DNA from: Phormidium tanganyikae FI6-MK23 | GTDB lineage: Bacteria; Cyanobacteriota; Cyanobacteriia; Leptolyngbyales; Leptolyngbyaceae | DNA length: 64,000 bases | Assembly: GCA_019359175.1 (NCBI GenBank) | Contig: JAHHHU010000020.1 | Coordinates: forward strand, 19,137 to 83,136 | Reading direction: 5' to 3' | Part shown: in pieces, positions 1-7,400 of the stretch | How positions within the stretch are numbered: the first letter of the stretch is position 1 | Layout: every line of letters begins with the position of its first letter | Position numbers and translations under genes: made by a program | Notes under the pieces: generated by a model | The model's input: only the letters and a program-made list of their open reading frames with translations | Told to the model about the DNA's origin: nothing | The model's database searches: none

Positions 1-321
1 ATGCAGGCAGCATTTGCGTCGGTTGGGATTCGGTTGCCAAGAGATGCCTATCAGCAAGAAGCATTTTTACAGCCTGTTGAGGAATTGATTCCGGGCGATT
101 TAGTGTTTTTTGGCACGCCTGAGAAAGCAACTCATGTAGGGCTTTATTTGGGTGACGATCGCTACATTCATAGTTCTGGAAAAGAGTTGGGGCGGAATGG
201 GATTGGAATTAATCAGCTTTCGGCAGAGGGCGATCGGGTGAGCCGAGATTACTTTGCGCTGTATCGGGGAGCAGGGAGAGCGATCTCCAGCTATATTTCC
301 CGGCAATACGATACAGACTAA
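1..321 (+). CDS. NlpC/P60 family peptidoglycan hydrolase, C-terminal part (5' end outside window)
   Basis: This is the C-terminal half of an NlpC/P60 (C40) cysteine peptidase, a family that cuts peptide links in peptidoglycan. The reading frame is open at the first base and the visible 106 residues start with QAAFASVGI, which in this family follows directly after the catalytic Cys motif (DCSGL). The catalytic Cys is therefore expected just upstream of the window. The GDLVFFG strand, the catalytic His in ATHVGLYLG (about residue 45) and the second polar position in YIHSSG (about 57) are present. The protein ends normally at a TAA stop. The missing N-terminus probably holds SH3-like domains, as in other cyanobacterial members, but that cannot be seen. 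The family assignment is firm; the specificity is not. Confidence 0.85.
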   Translation: MQAAFASVGIRLPRDAYQQEAFLQPVEELIPGDLVFFGTPEKATHVGLYLGDDRYIHSSGKELGRNGIGINQLSAEGDRVSRDYFALYRGAGRAISSYISRQYDTD

Positions 322-450
322 CGATTTTCCCTCAACAATATTATTTAATTCCATTGAAGAACAGGCAAAATTGAGCATAATGATTACGATCACTTCCGAG
401 TCTGGAAGCTAACCCGGTGCTATCAACTTCGAGTTTTTGAGAACAAGACA

Positions 451-860
451 ATGAGTGATATTGCGAAAGACGATGTACGCGACCGACTCGGTAATATTGA
501 TTGATAGAAACTGGAACTCGATCGCTACAGTTAGCGATTTGGGATATCGAAGGGCAAACCAAATTTAAGTCGATTTCATCCAGCTATCTTCAAGGTGCAA
601 AGGGTACAATTATTGTCGGTGATACGACTCAGCCAGAAACCCTCGAACAGCTTACAAACTATACACAGCAATTTTTATCGATTAACCCAGATAGTTACAT
701 TGCGATCGCGCTCAACAAAGCAGATCTAATTGATGCAGATATCTTAGAAACAGCTTTAGCGCGTTACAGTGAGGCACATACTATCTATCCAACTTCTGCC
801 AAAACAGGTGAGAATGTCGATCGATTATTTCAGGAACTCGCTTATCAATTGATTGTGTAA
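451..860 (+). pseudogene. Ras/Rab-like small GTPase, decayed (P-loop lost)
   Basis: The 3' part, read from about base 501, encodes a recognisable small-GTPase core. It has a G3-like WDIEGQ (normally WDxAGQ), G4 NKADL and G5 TSAKTGENVDRLF, followed by a normal C-terminus. No G1 P-loop (GxxxxGKT/S) can be read in any frame upstream. The bases before 501 read in another frame as KDDVRDRLGNID followed by a stop, which resembles the switch-I stretch before LIETGTRSLQLAIWD and so suggests a frameshift near base 497. Without the P-loop the product could not bind nucleotide normally. A short protein starting at TTG 501 is conceivable but has no clear ribosome binding site. The gene stands four bases before the hydrolase at 864. 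It is most likely a remnant; true loss and sequencing error cannot be separated here. Confidence 0.6.
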
Positions 861-863
861 AAA

Positions 864-2009
864 ATGATTGTTCAAATTCTGATTATTTTATTCAGCTTAG
901 TGAGTTTCTTTGTTTCACTTTGGGTTGTGGTTCCTGCGCCGATTTTTTCACTGTTGCCGCTGAGTGTTGGCGCACCGGAGATTAGTTATTGGCTGATTGT
1001 GACGAATACGATCGCGGCTTTGCTTGCTTTGTTTCGCCTCAAATTCTTGCCGATCTTGATCGGAATGCTATTTGCTCTCAGTTTAAGCTTGCTTCCTGCT
1101 GCACAATTTCCGGCAACAGCACAACGAGCAACAACTGCAATGAAATCGAGCTTGGGAGACATCCGCGTTTTACCAAGCTTTAGACCTGCACCCTTTGTCC
1201 TACTCGATGCGTTTCGAGGAATTCCTAATCCTGAAGTTCGCCACACTCTCAACATTCCCGTTGCAAATCCCGATAACGTGCCGCTCACAATGAATGTGTA
1301 TCGCCCAATGCAGGCGGGAACCAATCCAGCGATCGTCATGATCTATGGAGGAGCTTGGAGAACTGGAACTCCGAATGCAAATGAACAATTTAGTCAATAT
1401 ATCGCAGCACAAGGTTATACCGTTTTAGCGATCGACTATCGACACGCCCCGCAGTATAAGTTTCCAACTCAGATCGAAGATATCAAAACAGCAATGAAGT
1501 TCATCCAGCAACACGCGGATGAATATGAAGTAAATCTCGATCGTATGGCAATCATGGGACGATCCGCAGGAGGACATTTAGCAATGTTAACGGCCTATGC
1601 GATCGATGCTTTTCCCTTTCGAGCAGTGGTCAATTACTACAGTCCCGTTGAGCTAACTGAAGGATATAACAATCCGCCATTTCCCGATCCGATCAACAGT
1701 CGCGAAGTGTTGCGGGCTTTTCTCGGCGGAACTCCGGTAGAGCTTTCAGATCTGTATCGTCAAGCTTCGCCCTATCAAAAAGTACGATCGAATCTTCCGC
1801 CGACATTGCTAATCTACGGAAGTCGCGATCATATCGTGCAGTCTAAATTTGGTCGCAGTCTATCTGAGAAATTGGTTCAGAATAGTAATACTGCGGTATT
1901 CATTGAAATTCCTTGGGCAGAACACGCATTTGATGCGGTTTTTAATGGTGTTAGTAATCAGCTATCGCTTTACTATACCGAACGCTTTCTCGCATCAATG
2001 CTCAAGTGA
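864..2009 (+). CDS. membrane-anchored alpha/beta hydrolase (esterase/lipase type)
   Basis: A 381-residue protein. The first 85 or so residues are hydrophobic, with about three membrane segments, and are followed by an alpha/beta-hydrolase domain. The oxyanion motif reads YGGAW (about residue 160) instead of the usual HGGxW. The nucleophile elbow is GRSAGG with Ser near 234, the acid is probably Asp in YGSRDHIV (about 321), and the base is His in EHAFDA (about 354). This matches the carboxylesterase / hormone-sensitive-lipase-like group (BD-FAE-like). The substrate is unknown, probably a small ester, and the catalytic domain may sit at the outer face of a membrane. It starts four bases after the decayed GTPase and is followed by a hairpin repeat. 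The fold is clear, the role is not. Confidence 0.8.
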   Translation: MIVQILIILFSLVSFFVSLWVVVPAPIFSLLPLSVGAPEISYWLIVTNTIAALLALFRLKFLPILIGMLFALSLSLLPAAQFPATAQRATTAMKSSLGDIRVLPSFRPAPFVLLDAFRGIPNPEVRHTLNIPVANPDNVPLTMNVYRPMQAGTNPAIVMIYGGAWRTGTPNANEQFSQYIAAQGYTVLAIDYRHAPQYKFPTQIEDIKTAMKFIQQHADEYEVNLDRMAIMGRSAGGHLAMLTAYAIDAFPFRAVVNYYSPVELTEGYNNPPFPDPINSREVLRAFLGGTPVELSDLYRQASPYQKVRSNLPPTLLIYGSRDHIVQSKFGRSLSEKLVQNSNTAVFIEIPWAEHAFDAVFNGVSNQLSLYYTERFLASMLK

Positions 2010-2057
2010 TCACGGTTTTATAGCCTTTCAAAATGGTGGATTCAACCTGAATTTGAC

Positions 2058-2323
2058 AAGCTTTTTCGCTTCGGTATCCGTGGGTTCAGCCCCCTAAATC
2101 CCCCATTCTGGAGGACTTTGAGAGTTGGACGGAACTGACTTGAGAAACAAACTTGTAGCTATCAAATGACAGAAGTGTTGTCTCAGAAACTCATCCACGC
2201 AATCAAATTTGTCTCCATCAGTTCAAAATCCCCCAGAATGGGGGATTTAGGGGGCGCAAGCCGCTCTCAACGAAGCGACAAGCTTCATCGAACTGACATT
2301 ATCTAACGTCAAGTCCCTTATTG
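2058..2323. repeat. MITE-like hairpin repeat, copy A
   Basis: A perfect 23-bp inverted repeat has arms at 2089-2111 and 2233-2255, each carrying the GCCCCCTAAATCCCCC core. The arms are separated by 121 bases, and weaker inverted similarity extends outward (AAGCTT near 2058 and 2279, with CGCTTCG/CGAAGCG beside them). The flanks, including TCGAACTGACATTA near 2288, recur in the copy at 7248-7380. No reading frame or transposase is present. It fills the gap between the hydrolase and the convergent FAD oxidoreductase and its edge touches the 3' end of the latter. A non-autonomous element of a type common in cyanobacterial genomes is the likeliest identity. Confidence 0.75.
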
Positions 2324-3823
2324 AATGTGCTTCAACAACTCTAAGTGCTTGCTAATAGGCGCGATCGTATTTGCCACAATCATTCCACTTGCGGCAACCG
2401 CAGGCAATCCAATTCCCGGAAATGTCGAATCACCACAGCACAGCAAGCCTGAAATCGGAGTTATAGCACTGGGAAACAATCCATCCGTTGCGCGAATCGC
2501 TGCTCCATAAGTTCCACGGTATCGACGCAAAAAGCGTTCGTGTGTCAGCGGCGTTCCGACTAAAGATAGTTCTGTTCTCGATCGAACATCTGGTATCACT
2601 CGTTCTAAAGCTTTCCACATCACCTCAGCACGTTGTTGTTTCAGTTGCGGATAAGCTTCGCACTGCTCCCAAAGTTCATAAGGCTCATTTCCAGGGGTGT
2701 AAACGTGAATTGTATGCTTTCCTGCGGGTGCAAGGGACGGATCAAGCAGCGATGGAATTGAGATCAAAACCACATTTTGAGGTGCAGTGATGCCTAAGCT
2801 CCAATCGTTTACGACAATATGATGACAAGCAATCGAGTCTAAGCCTTGACCATCAATGCCTAAATGCAAGTGCATAAAGCTCTCACAAGTGGGAGTCGCT
2901 TGGCGCTTTGTGTGAAATCGTTTGGGGAAAGAATCAACGAGTTTAAGCGTGTCCCAGATCGAAGCATTTGAAACCACATAGCGCAATCGCAGTTCTTCGC
3001 CGTTTCGTAATCGAACTCCAATCGCCTTTTGATTCTCAACTAATACCTTCTCAACATGAGCATTGAGCCTCAGTTTGCCGCCTCGTTTCTCTAAGCCACG
3101 AACTAACGCATCTACGATCGCACCACTGCCACCCGCTGGATAATCTAGCTGTACATTCGGGCGATACCAATCTGCGAACATAAATGCAACTTCAGCAGCA
3201 TTCGTACTATCAGCGGGCAATCCTGACAATAGAAAGCACAACAAATCTAACCAATTGCGAATGAATGGATCAGTGATCACTTGATCCATCACGGGCGAAA
3301 ATGCTCCGGTGAGTTTGGAGAACCCGATCGCATTTTGTAGCATCGACGGTAGGAACTGTCCCACACTCAGGAGCGCACCAAAATCGTATCGCACCGCAGC
3401 GGGAGGAAGCGCGATCGCAGCTTTCGCCAAGGGTGCCATCACTTCCTGCAATCGTCGCCATTCTGCAACCGCTGTTTCTCCGCGTAGCTGCTGCAACACT
3501 TCACAAAACTGTGAGGCTCCCACTTGCGTATCGAACGTGCCTTCTGGCAGACAACAGCCCCAAGTATCGTAGTTGAGCCACTGGATGTCTTCGTCGATCG
3601 CGTCTAAAACTTGCCTCAGCGGATTGGGAGACGGACTGTAAGACATCCCCGAATACAGCGAAGGGCCAGAATCGAACTTAAACCCGTTGCGCTCAAATCC
3701 GTGGGCGGCTCCTCCAGCGATCGCATGACTTTCGCACACCACAACCTTAAAGCCATACTGTGCCAAAATTGCTGCGCAGCTCAATCCCCCAATTCCGCTC
3801 CCGATTACGATGACATCAATCAT
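2318..3823 (-). CDS. FAD-dependent oxidoreductase of the CrtI/CrtISO (phytoene desaturase-like) family
   Basis: A 501-residue flavoprotein. The N-terminal dinucleotide fold VIGSGIGGLSCA (residues 6-17) is followed by the acidic residue binding the FAD ribose in VVVCESH, and then AGGAAHGFERNGFKFDSG, typical of carotenoid desaturases and isomerases. The C-terminal FAD-binding stretch is visible as GLLCCGDSTFPGIGLPAVAASG. The length equals cyanobacterial CrtISO proteins (about 500 residues), but the region after FDSGPSLYSG differs from canonical CrtH, so a paralogue acting on another isoprenoid or retinoid is possible. The start ATG at 3823 puts the glycine motif at the normal distance. It is transcribed alone, convergent with the upstream hydrolase. 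The family is certain, the substrate is not. Confidence 0.8.
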   Translation of the reverse strand: MIDVIVIGSGIGGLSCAAILAQYGFKVVVCESHAIAGGAAHGFERNGFKFDSGPSLYSGMSYSPSPNPLRQVLDAIDEDIQWLNYDTWGCCLPEGTFDTQVGASQFCEVLQQLRGETAVAEWRRLQEVMAPLAKAAIALPPAAVRYDFGALLSVGQFLPSMLQNAIGFSKLTGAFSPVMDQVITDPFIRNWLDLLCFLLSGLPADSTNAAEVAFMFADWYRPNVQLDYPAGGSGAIVDALVRGLEKRGGKLRLNAHVEKVLVENQKAIGVRLRNGEELRLRYVVSNASIWDTLKLVDSFPKRFHTKRQATPTCESFMHLHLGIDGQGLDSIACHHIVVNDWSLGITAPQNVVLISIPSLLDPSLAPAGKHTIHVYTPGNEPYELWEQCEAYPQLKQQRAEVMWKALERVIPDVRSRTELSLVGTPLTHERFLRRYRGTYGAAIRATDGLFPSAITPISGLLCCGDSTFPGIGLPAVAASGMIVANTIAPISKHLELLKHIQ

Positions 3824-4398
3824 TTCAGAATCTGCATTTTCTAAGTAGCCAGATCTAAATACTAAACTCTAAATACTAAACAACAGTGGATACCAAATAA
3901 CTGTGGGTCGGGCATCTTGCCCGGTTGCTGTCAATCTCAAACTCTCTCTTACAAAATTGATCGTGCCGTTTCTCAAATCGCGTGTAGTATGCACAAGTAG
4001 GCGTGTCATTTCTTACATTGAGGAAGCTTCCGTAGCGATACTTAGTTGAGCGAATTACACCTGGAAAATTGCAATTTATAGTCAAAAAAATTACATCAAA
4101 TTGAGCAATTTAGAGTGATTTCTCCCTGAAATTCGCTCATTTTCAGTTGCTCAAACTTTCCAATAACAGGGATTTTAGAGATCTTTCAACTTTCTTGAAA
4201 CGAGTTGTTCATTCTTGTAAAAACCTGGGCAGTCTAAGTTCGTTACACCAGAGACGGATCTCGATCGATTCTCATTACAGTAGCAGGTTTCCTTGTTACT
4301 TTGCGTGTGATTACCCAAGCTTCTCCGAACCTCAGCAAGACTGCAATTCTCGATTGCAGAAACCTGTTACTCATTCACTCATAGCGGGCTAACAAACA
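3824..4398. other. 575-base intergenic region upstream of pilM
   Basis: No convincing gene lies here; the open frames are short, lack ribosome binding sites and match nothing I know. The segment must hold divergent promoters for the FAD oxidoreductase (minus) and the pilus operon (plus). The only visible structure is a small palindrome CGGGCATCTTGCCCG at about 3907-3921, a motif often seen dispersed in cyanobacterial genomes. I cannot assign promoter elements. Confidence 0.5.
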
Positions 4399-5487
4399 GT
4401 GGTTGACATCAAGAGTTTATTCTCAAAAAAATCAAGGGGGGTTGGCATTGAGTTAGCCGCCGATCGCCTGAATATTGCGGTACTTCGCAAACAAGGGCAA
4501 GGATTTCGGCTCGGCACTTATGCCACGGTTCCCGTTCCTGAAGGCGTATTTCACGAAGGGCAAATTACCGATCCGCCCGCGATGGCAGAGATTATTCAAT
4601 CTGCGTTAGCCGAACACAAAATTAAAGTGAAACAGGTGGCAACAGCGGTTCCGGGTGGACGCGATACGGTGACTCGGATCATTCCTGTTCCAGCCGAACT
4701 CGACGATCGAGAATTGCGCGAAATGGTTCTTAATCAAGAAGCGGGGCTGTATCTGCCGTTTCCACGCGAGGAAGCGGATGTCGATTACCAAAAGCTCGGT
4801 CTATTTGTGGATGAAGACGGAATCGAGAAAGTTCAGGTTCTGCTTGTTGCAACGCGCAAAGAAGTGACGGATACCTACTTGAATACGTTTCAGCAAGCGG
4901 GTTTGCAGGTCGATGTGCTGGAAGTTAGCAGTTTCTCGCTGATTCGGACGATTCGAGAGCAGTTGAGACAGTTTGCACCGCAAGAAGCAGTTGCGATCGT
5001 CGATATCGAGTTTGAAAGCACTGAAATTTCGATTACGGTCGATGGCGTTCCTCAGTTTTCGCGAACTGTGCCGATTGGGACGTACCAAATTCAGTCGGCA
5101 CTCTCTAGAGCAATGAATTTGCCCCCGTCGCGCAACATTGATTTACTGCAAGGAATGACCATCCCGACCGCAGATTCTAACCGTCCGGGCGGAAATCCGG
5201 GAGCGGCGGCAATGCTTCGGGTACTGGGCGAACTCGGTGACGAACTGCGGCGATCGGTTGATTTCTACCTGAATCAAGGTGAGAACTTGGAAGTTGCTCA
5301 ATTGATGCTAGCGGGGCCAGGAGCCGCGATCGGGCAGTTGGATGAATTTTTTACCCAGCGGCTGAGTCTGCCTTGTAGCTTGGTTGATCCGGTTTCTGCG
5401 CTGTCGCTTGGTGGGGATGAGATTCCATCGAATGTGCGCCCCGGTCTGGGTGTGGTACTCGGTTTAGGACTGCGGGAGGCGTGGTAA
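4399..5487 (+). CDS. pilM: type IV pilus assembly protein PilM
   Basis: A 362-residue actin-like ATPase of the inner-membrane alignment subcomplex of the type IV pilus. It starts at GTG 4399 (MVDIKSLFSK), and the N-terminal GVGIELAADRLNIAVL is the first phosphate-binding strand of the actin/FtsA fold. AVAIVDIEFESTEISI is the second phosphate loop, and the C-terminal part carries LMLAGPGAAIGQLDEFF. In the known complex PilM is cytoplasmic and binds the N-terminal tail of PilN. The next gene encodes PilN with no gap (stop at 5487, ATG at 5488), so the two are translationally coupled. It is the first gene of pilMNOQ, whose products support twitching motility, phototaxis and DNA uptake in cyanobacteria. 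Confidence 0.95.
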   Translation: MVDIKSLFSKKSRGVGIELAADRLNIAVLRKQGQGFRLGTYATVPVPEGVFHEGQITDPPAMAEIIQSALAEHKIKVKQVATAVPGGRDTVTRIIPVPAELDDRELREMVLNQEAGLYLPFPREEADVDYQKLGLFVDEDGIEKVQVLLVATRKEVTDTYLNTFQQAGLQVDVLEVSSFSLIRTIREQLRQFAPQEAVAIVDIEFESTEISITVDGVPQFSRTVPIGTYQIQSALSRAMNLPPSRNIDLLQGMTIPTADSNRPGGNPGAAAMLRVLGELGDELRRSVDFYLNQGENLEVAQLMLAGPGAAIGQLDEFFTQRLSLPCSLVDPVSALSLGGDEIPSNVRPGLGVVLGLGLREAW

Positions 5488-6354
5488 ATGTACAGTTTAG
5501 ATGTCAATTTTCTCAACGATCGATCCAACATTAAGCCCGATAAGCGGCACGGTGGTGGAGCAAAACCAACTCTTTCACCCGACGATCGCCGTCCGTTGTA
5601 TTTGGGGTTTGCGGCGCTGATCTTTTTCCCGGTGTTGGCAGGTGCACTCTGGGGCATTTTCACCCTGCGAAACGGGGATCTAGAGCGGCAGCAGGCAGAT
5701 CTCGATACTCAGCTTGGCAACTTAGAAGCTGAGAAAAAGAACTTATCAAGCATTCAAGCCGAGGCGAAACTGGCAACCGAAGAAGCTCAAGCGCTGGCGA
5801 CGGTATTTAACCAGATCAAGCCTTGGTCAGCGATGACGCAAGATATTCGAGATCGCTTGCCGTCGAGTGTTCAGCTTGCTTCGATTACGCAGCAGAAAGT
5901 CGATTTGGCGGCTCCTGCGGCGGGTGCGGCTCCAGCAGCGGGGGCGACTCCTCCCGTTTCAGGACGCATCGAAATTAAGGGAATTGCGAATTCGATGAAT
6001 GATGTCAACGATTTTATGTTGACGCTTCAGCAGTCGAACTTCTTGAGAGCCGACCAGACCAAAGTGATCAGCGCGGAGTTGGGTGAGGAGAAGACGCTAC
6101 AGCTACCGGAATTCCCGGGAACGAAGCGAGAAATGGGTGAGTTCAAAGCGCCTCGCCTGCCGAGAAAGGTTTCTTTCGCGATTTCAACGGCGATCAACGA
6201 CGTGCCTGCTTCTGAACTGATTCGAGAACTCGATCGTAAAGGGGCGGTGGGTCTGGTGACTCGGATCGAAGCTTTGAAAGAACGCGGTGTGATTTCGGAA
6301 TCGGCAGCGAAACCGAAAGCGCCCACTCAAACGGACGGAGCGAAAAAACCATGA
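5488..6354 (+). CDS. pilN: type IV pilus assembly protein PilN
   Basis: A bitopic inner-membrane protein of 288 residues. The N-terminal MYSLDVNFLNDR is the conserved tail that docks into PilM. One membrane helix follows at about residues 45-65 (YLGFAALIFFPVLAGALWGIF), then a coiled coil (LERQQADLDTQLGNLEAEKK) and a periplasmic ferredoxin-like domain. An Ala/Pro/Gly-rich linker at about residues 147-160 and a Lys/Pro-rich C-terminus are typical of cyanobacterial PilN and make it longer than the roughly 200-residue proteobacterial protein. It overlaps pilO by four bases (ATGA). Confidence 0.93.
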   Translation: MYSLDVNFLNDRSNIKPDKRHGGGAKPTLSPDDRRPLYLGFAALIFFPVLAGALWGIFTLRNGDLERQQADLDTQLGNLEAEKKNLSSIQAEAKLATEEAQALATVFNQIKPWSAMTQDIRDRLPSSVQLASITQQKVDLAAPAAGAAPAAGATPPVSGRIEIKGIANSMNDVNDFMLTLQQSNFLRADQTKVISAELGEEKTLQLPEFPGTKREMGEFKAPRLPRKVSFAISTAINDVPASELIRELDRKGAVGLVTRIEALKERGVISESAAKPKAPTQTDGAKKP

Positions 6355-7226
6355 CGGCTGATTTTATTCCTGATTCAGAGTTTGAGAATACCCCAAACTA
6401 TCCCACGGCGTTTGGGATCACCTTTACGCCTGCCATTAGTGGGGTGTTGTTGGGTCTTGCGGGGATTGCTGGAGCAGGCGCGATCGCAGCTTATCTGGTC
6501 ATGCCTGCATTAGAAGCGAATCAAGCTTTAGATGCGAAGGTGAAAGAGAAAACCGAGCAGCTTCAACAACAAGGCGCGATTCGCAAACAGATTCAAGATG
6601 CGAAGGATCAGTTAGCGCAAGCGAAACAGAAACGCGATCAGGTCTATGGATTGTTTGCAAATGAGAAAACGCTGAATACGTTGTTGTTTGATCTCAATCA
6701 ATTGATCGAACGAAACAACGCAGGGTTACTAGCTGCAAGAAATACGAAGCTTAATGCTTGTCCGGTTTATGTGCAGCGAGTGTTCGGAACGCAGCAGGGC
6801 GCACAGGAGTTTCAAGATCGCTTTGGTCAATTGGTGGCTGAGGCGAAGCTGAAGAAGTTCAAGCCTGACGAGAAGGGAGCCGCTGTGATCAGTGATGGTT
6901 CGCTCGGTGCGCCGATCAACAACAAGCTGAAGCGACAAACGATCGATATCGAGATTCGCGGCAACTTTAACCAAACGCAGTCGATTTTTAGAACGATCGA
7001 GCGTCTGCAACCGTTGCTTTTGGTGCGTAACTTAGACGTCAAAGTGATCGACAACAAAGTTTCTGAAGGCTTGTACGAGATTCAGCCGGATGGCACGATT
7101 CGCTATCTGACAAATTGCCAACCGGACAATCAGATCACGGCGACGTTTCAAATGGATGCGCTTTTGCCGTTGAGTGAAGTCGATCGTAAAGCGATTCAAG
7201 CTGTTCCGCCACCTGAGAAGAAATAG
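6351..7226 (+). CDS. pilO: type IV pilus assembly protein PilO
   Basis: This 291-residue protein pairs with PilN in the inner-membrane alignment complex. A short cytoplasmic tail is followed by one membrane helix at about residues 30-52 (SGVLLGLAGIAGAGAIAAYL), a coiled coil rich in Lys/Gln (KVKEKTEQLQQQGAIRKQIQ) and a periplasmic domain that includes the TIDIEIRGNFNQTQSIFRTI stretch characteristic of PilO. Its ATG overlaps the pilN stop by four bases. No pilP gene follows; the 175-base gap to pilQ holds a hairpin repeat instead. Absence of a separate pilP is normal in cyanobacteria. Confidence 0.93.
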   Translation: MTADFIPDSEFENTPNYPTAFGITFTPAISGVLLGLAGIAGAGAIAAYLVMPALEANQALDAKVKEKTEQLQQQGAIRKQIQDAKDQLAQAKQKRDQVYGLFANEKTLNTLLFDLNQLIERNNAGLLAARNTKLNACPVYVQRVFGTQQGAQEFQDRFGQLVAEAKLKKFKPDEKGAAVISDGSLGAPINNKLKRQTIDIEIRGNFNQTQSIFRTIERLQPLLLVRNLDVKVIDNKVSEGLYEIQPDGTIRYLTNCQPDNQITATFQMDALLPLSEVDRKAIQAVPPPEKK

Positions 7227-7247
7227 TGTAGCCGTAGTTCGATCGTT

Positions 7248-7380
7248 TTTTCGCTGCGTTGAGAGCGGATAGCTGCCCCCTAAATCCCCCATAAATGGGG
7301 GATTTAGGGGGCGACCCGGATTCATCATCGTAGCGAACCACTGTTGTCGAACTGACATTAACCCTGTAGTTCCTTATTCC
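7248..7380. repeat. MITE-like hairpin repeat, copy B, inside the pil operon
   Basis: A perfect 18-bp inverted repeat, GCCCCCTAAATCCCCCAT at 7275-7292 and its complement at 7295-7312, closes with a two-base loop. The left flank (CGCTGCGTTGAGAGCGG) matches the complement of the right flank of copy A, and the right flank (TCGAACTGACATTAA, then GTTCCTTATT) matches copy A directly. The element lies between pilO and pilQ. Its RNA would form a very stable stem just upstream of the pilQ ribosome binding site, so it may alter pilQ expression relative to pilMNO. Confidence 0.8.
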
Positions 7381-7400
7381 CCCTAAGAGGAGTGTTATCC

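Noticed and set aside
3876..4392. Genes in the region upstream of pilM
   Set aside because: Open frames are short, Cys/Ser/Arg-rich and without ribosome binding sites or known motifs.
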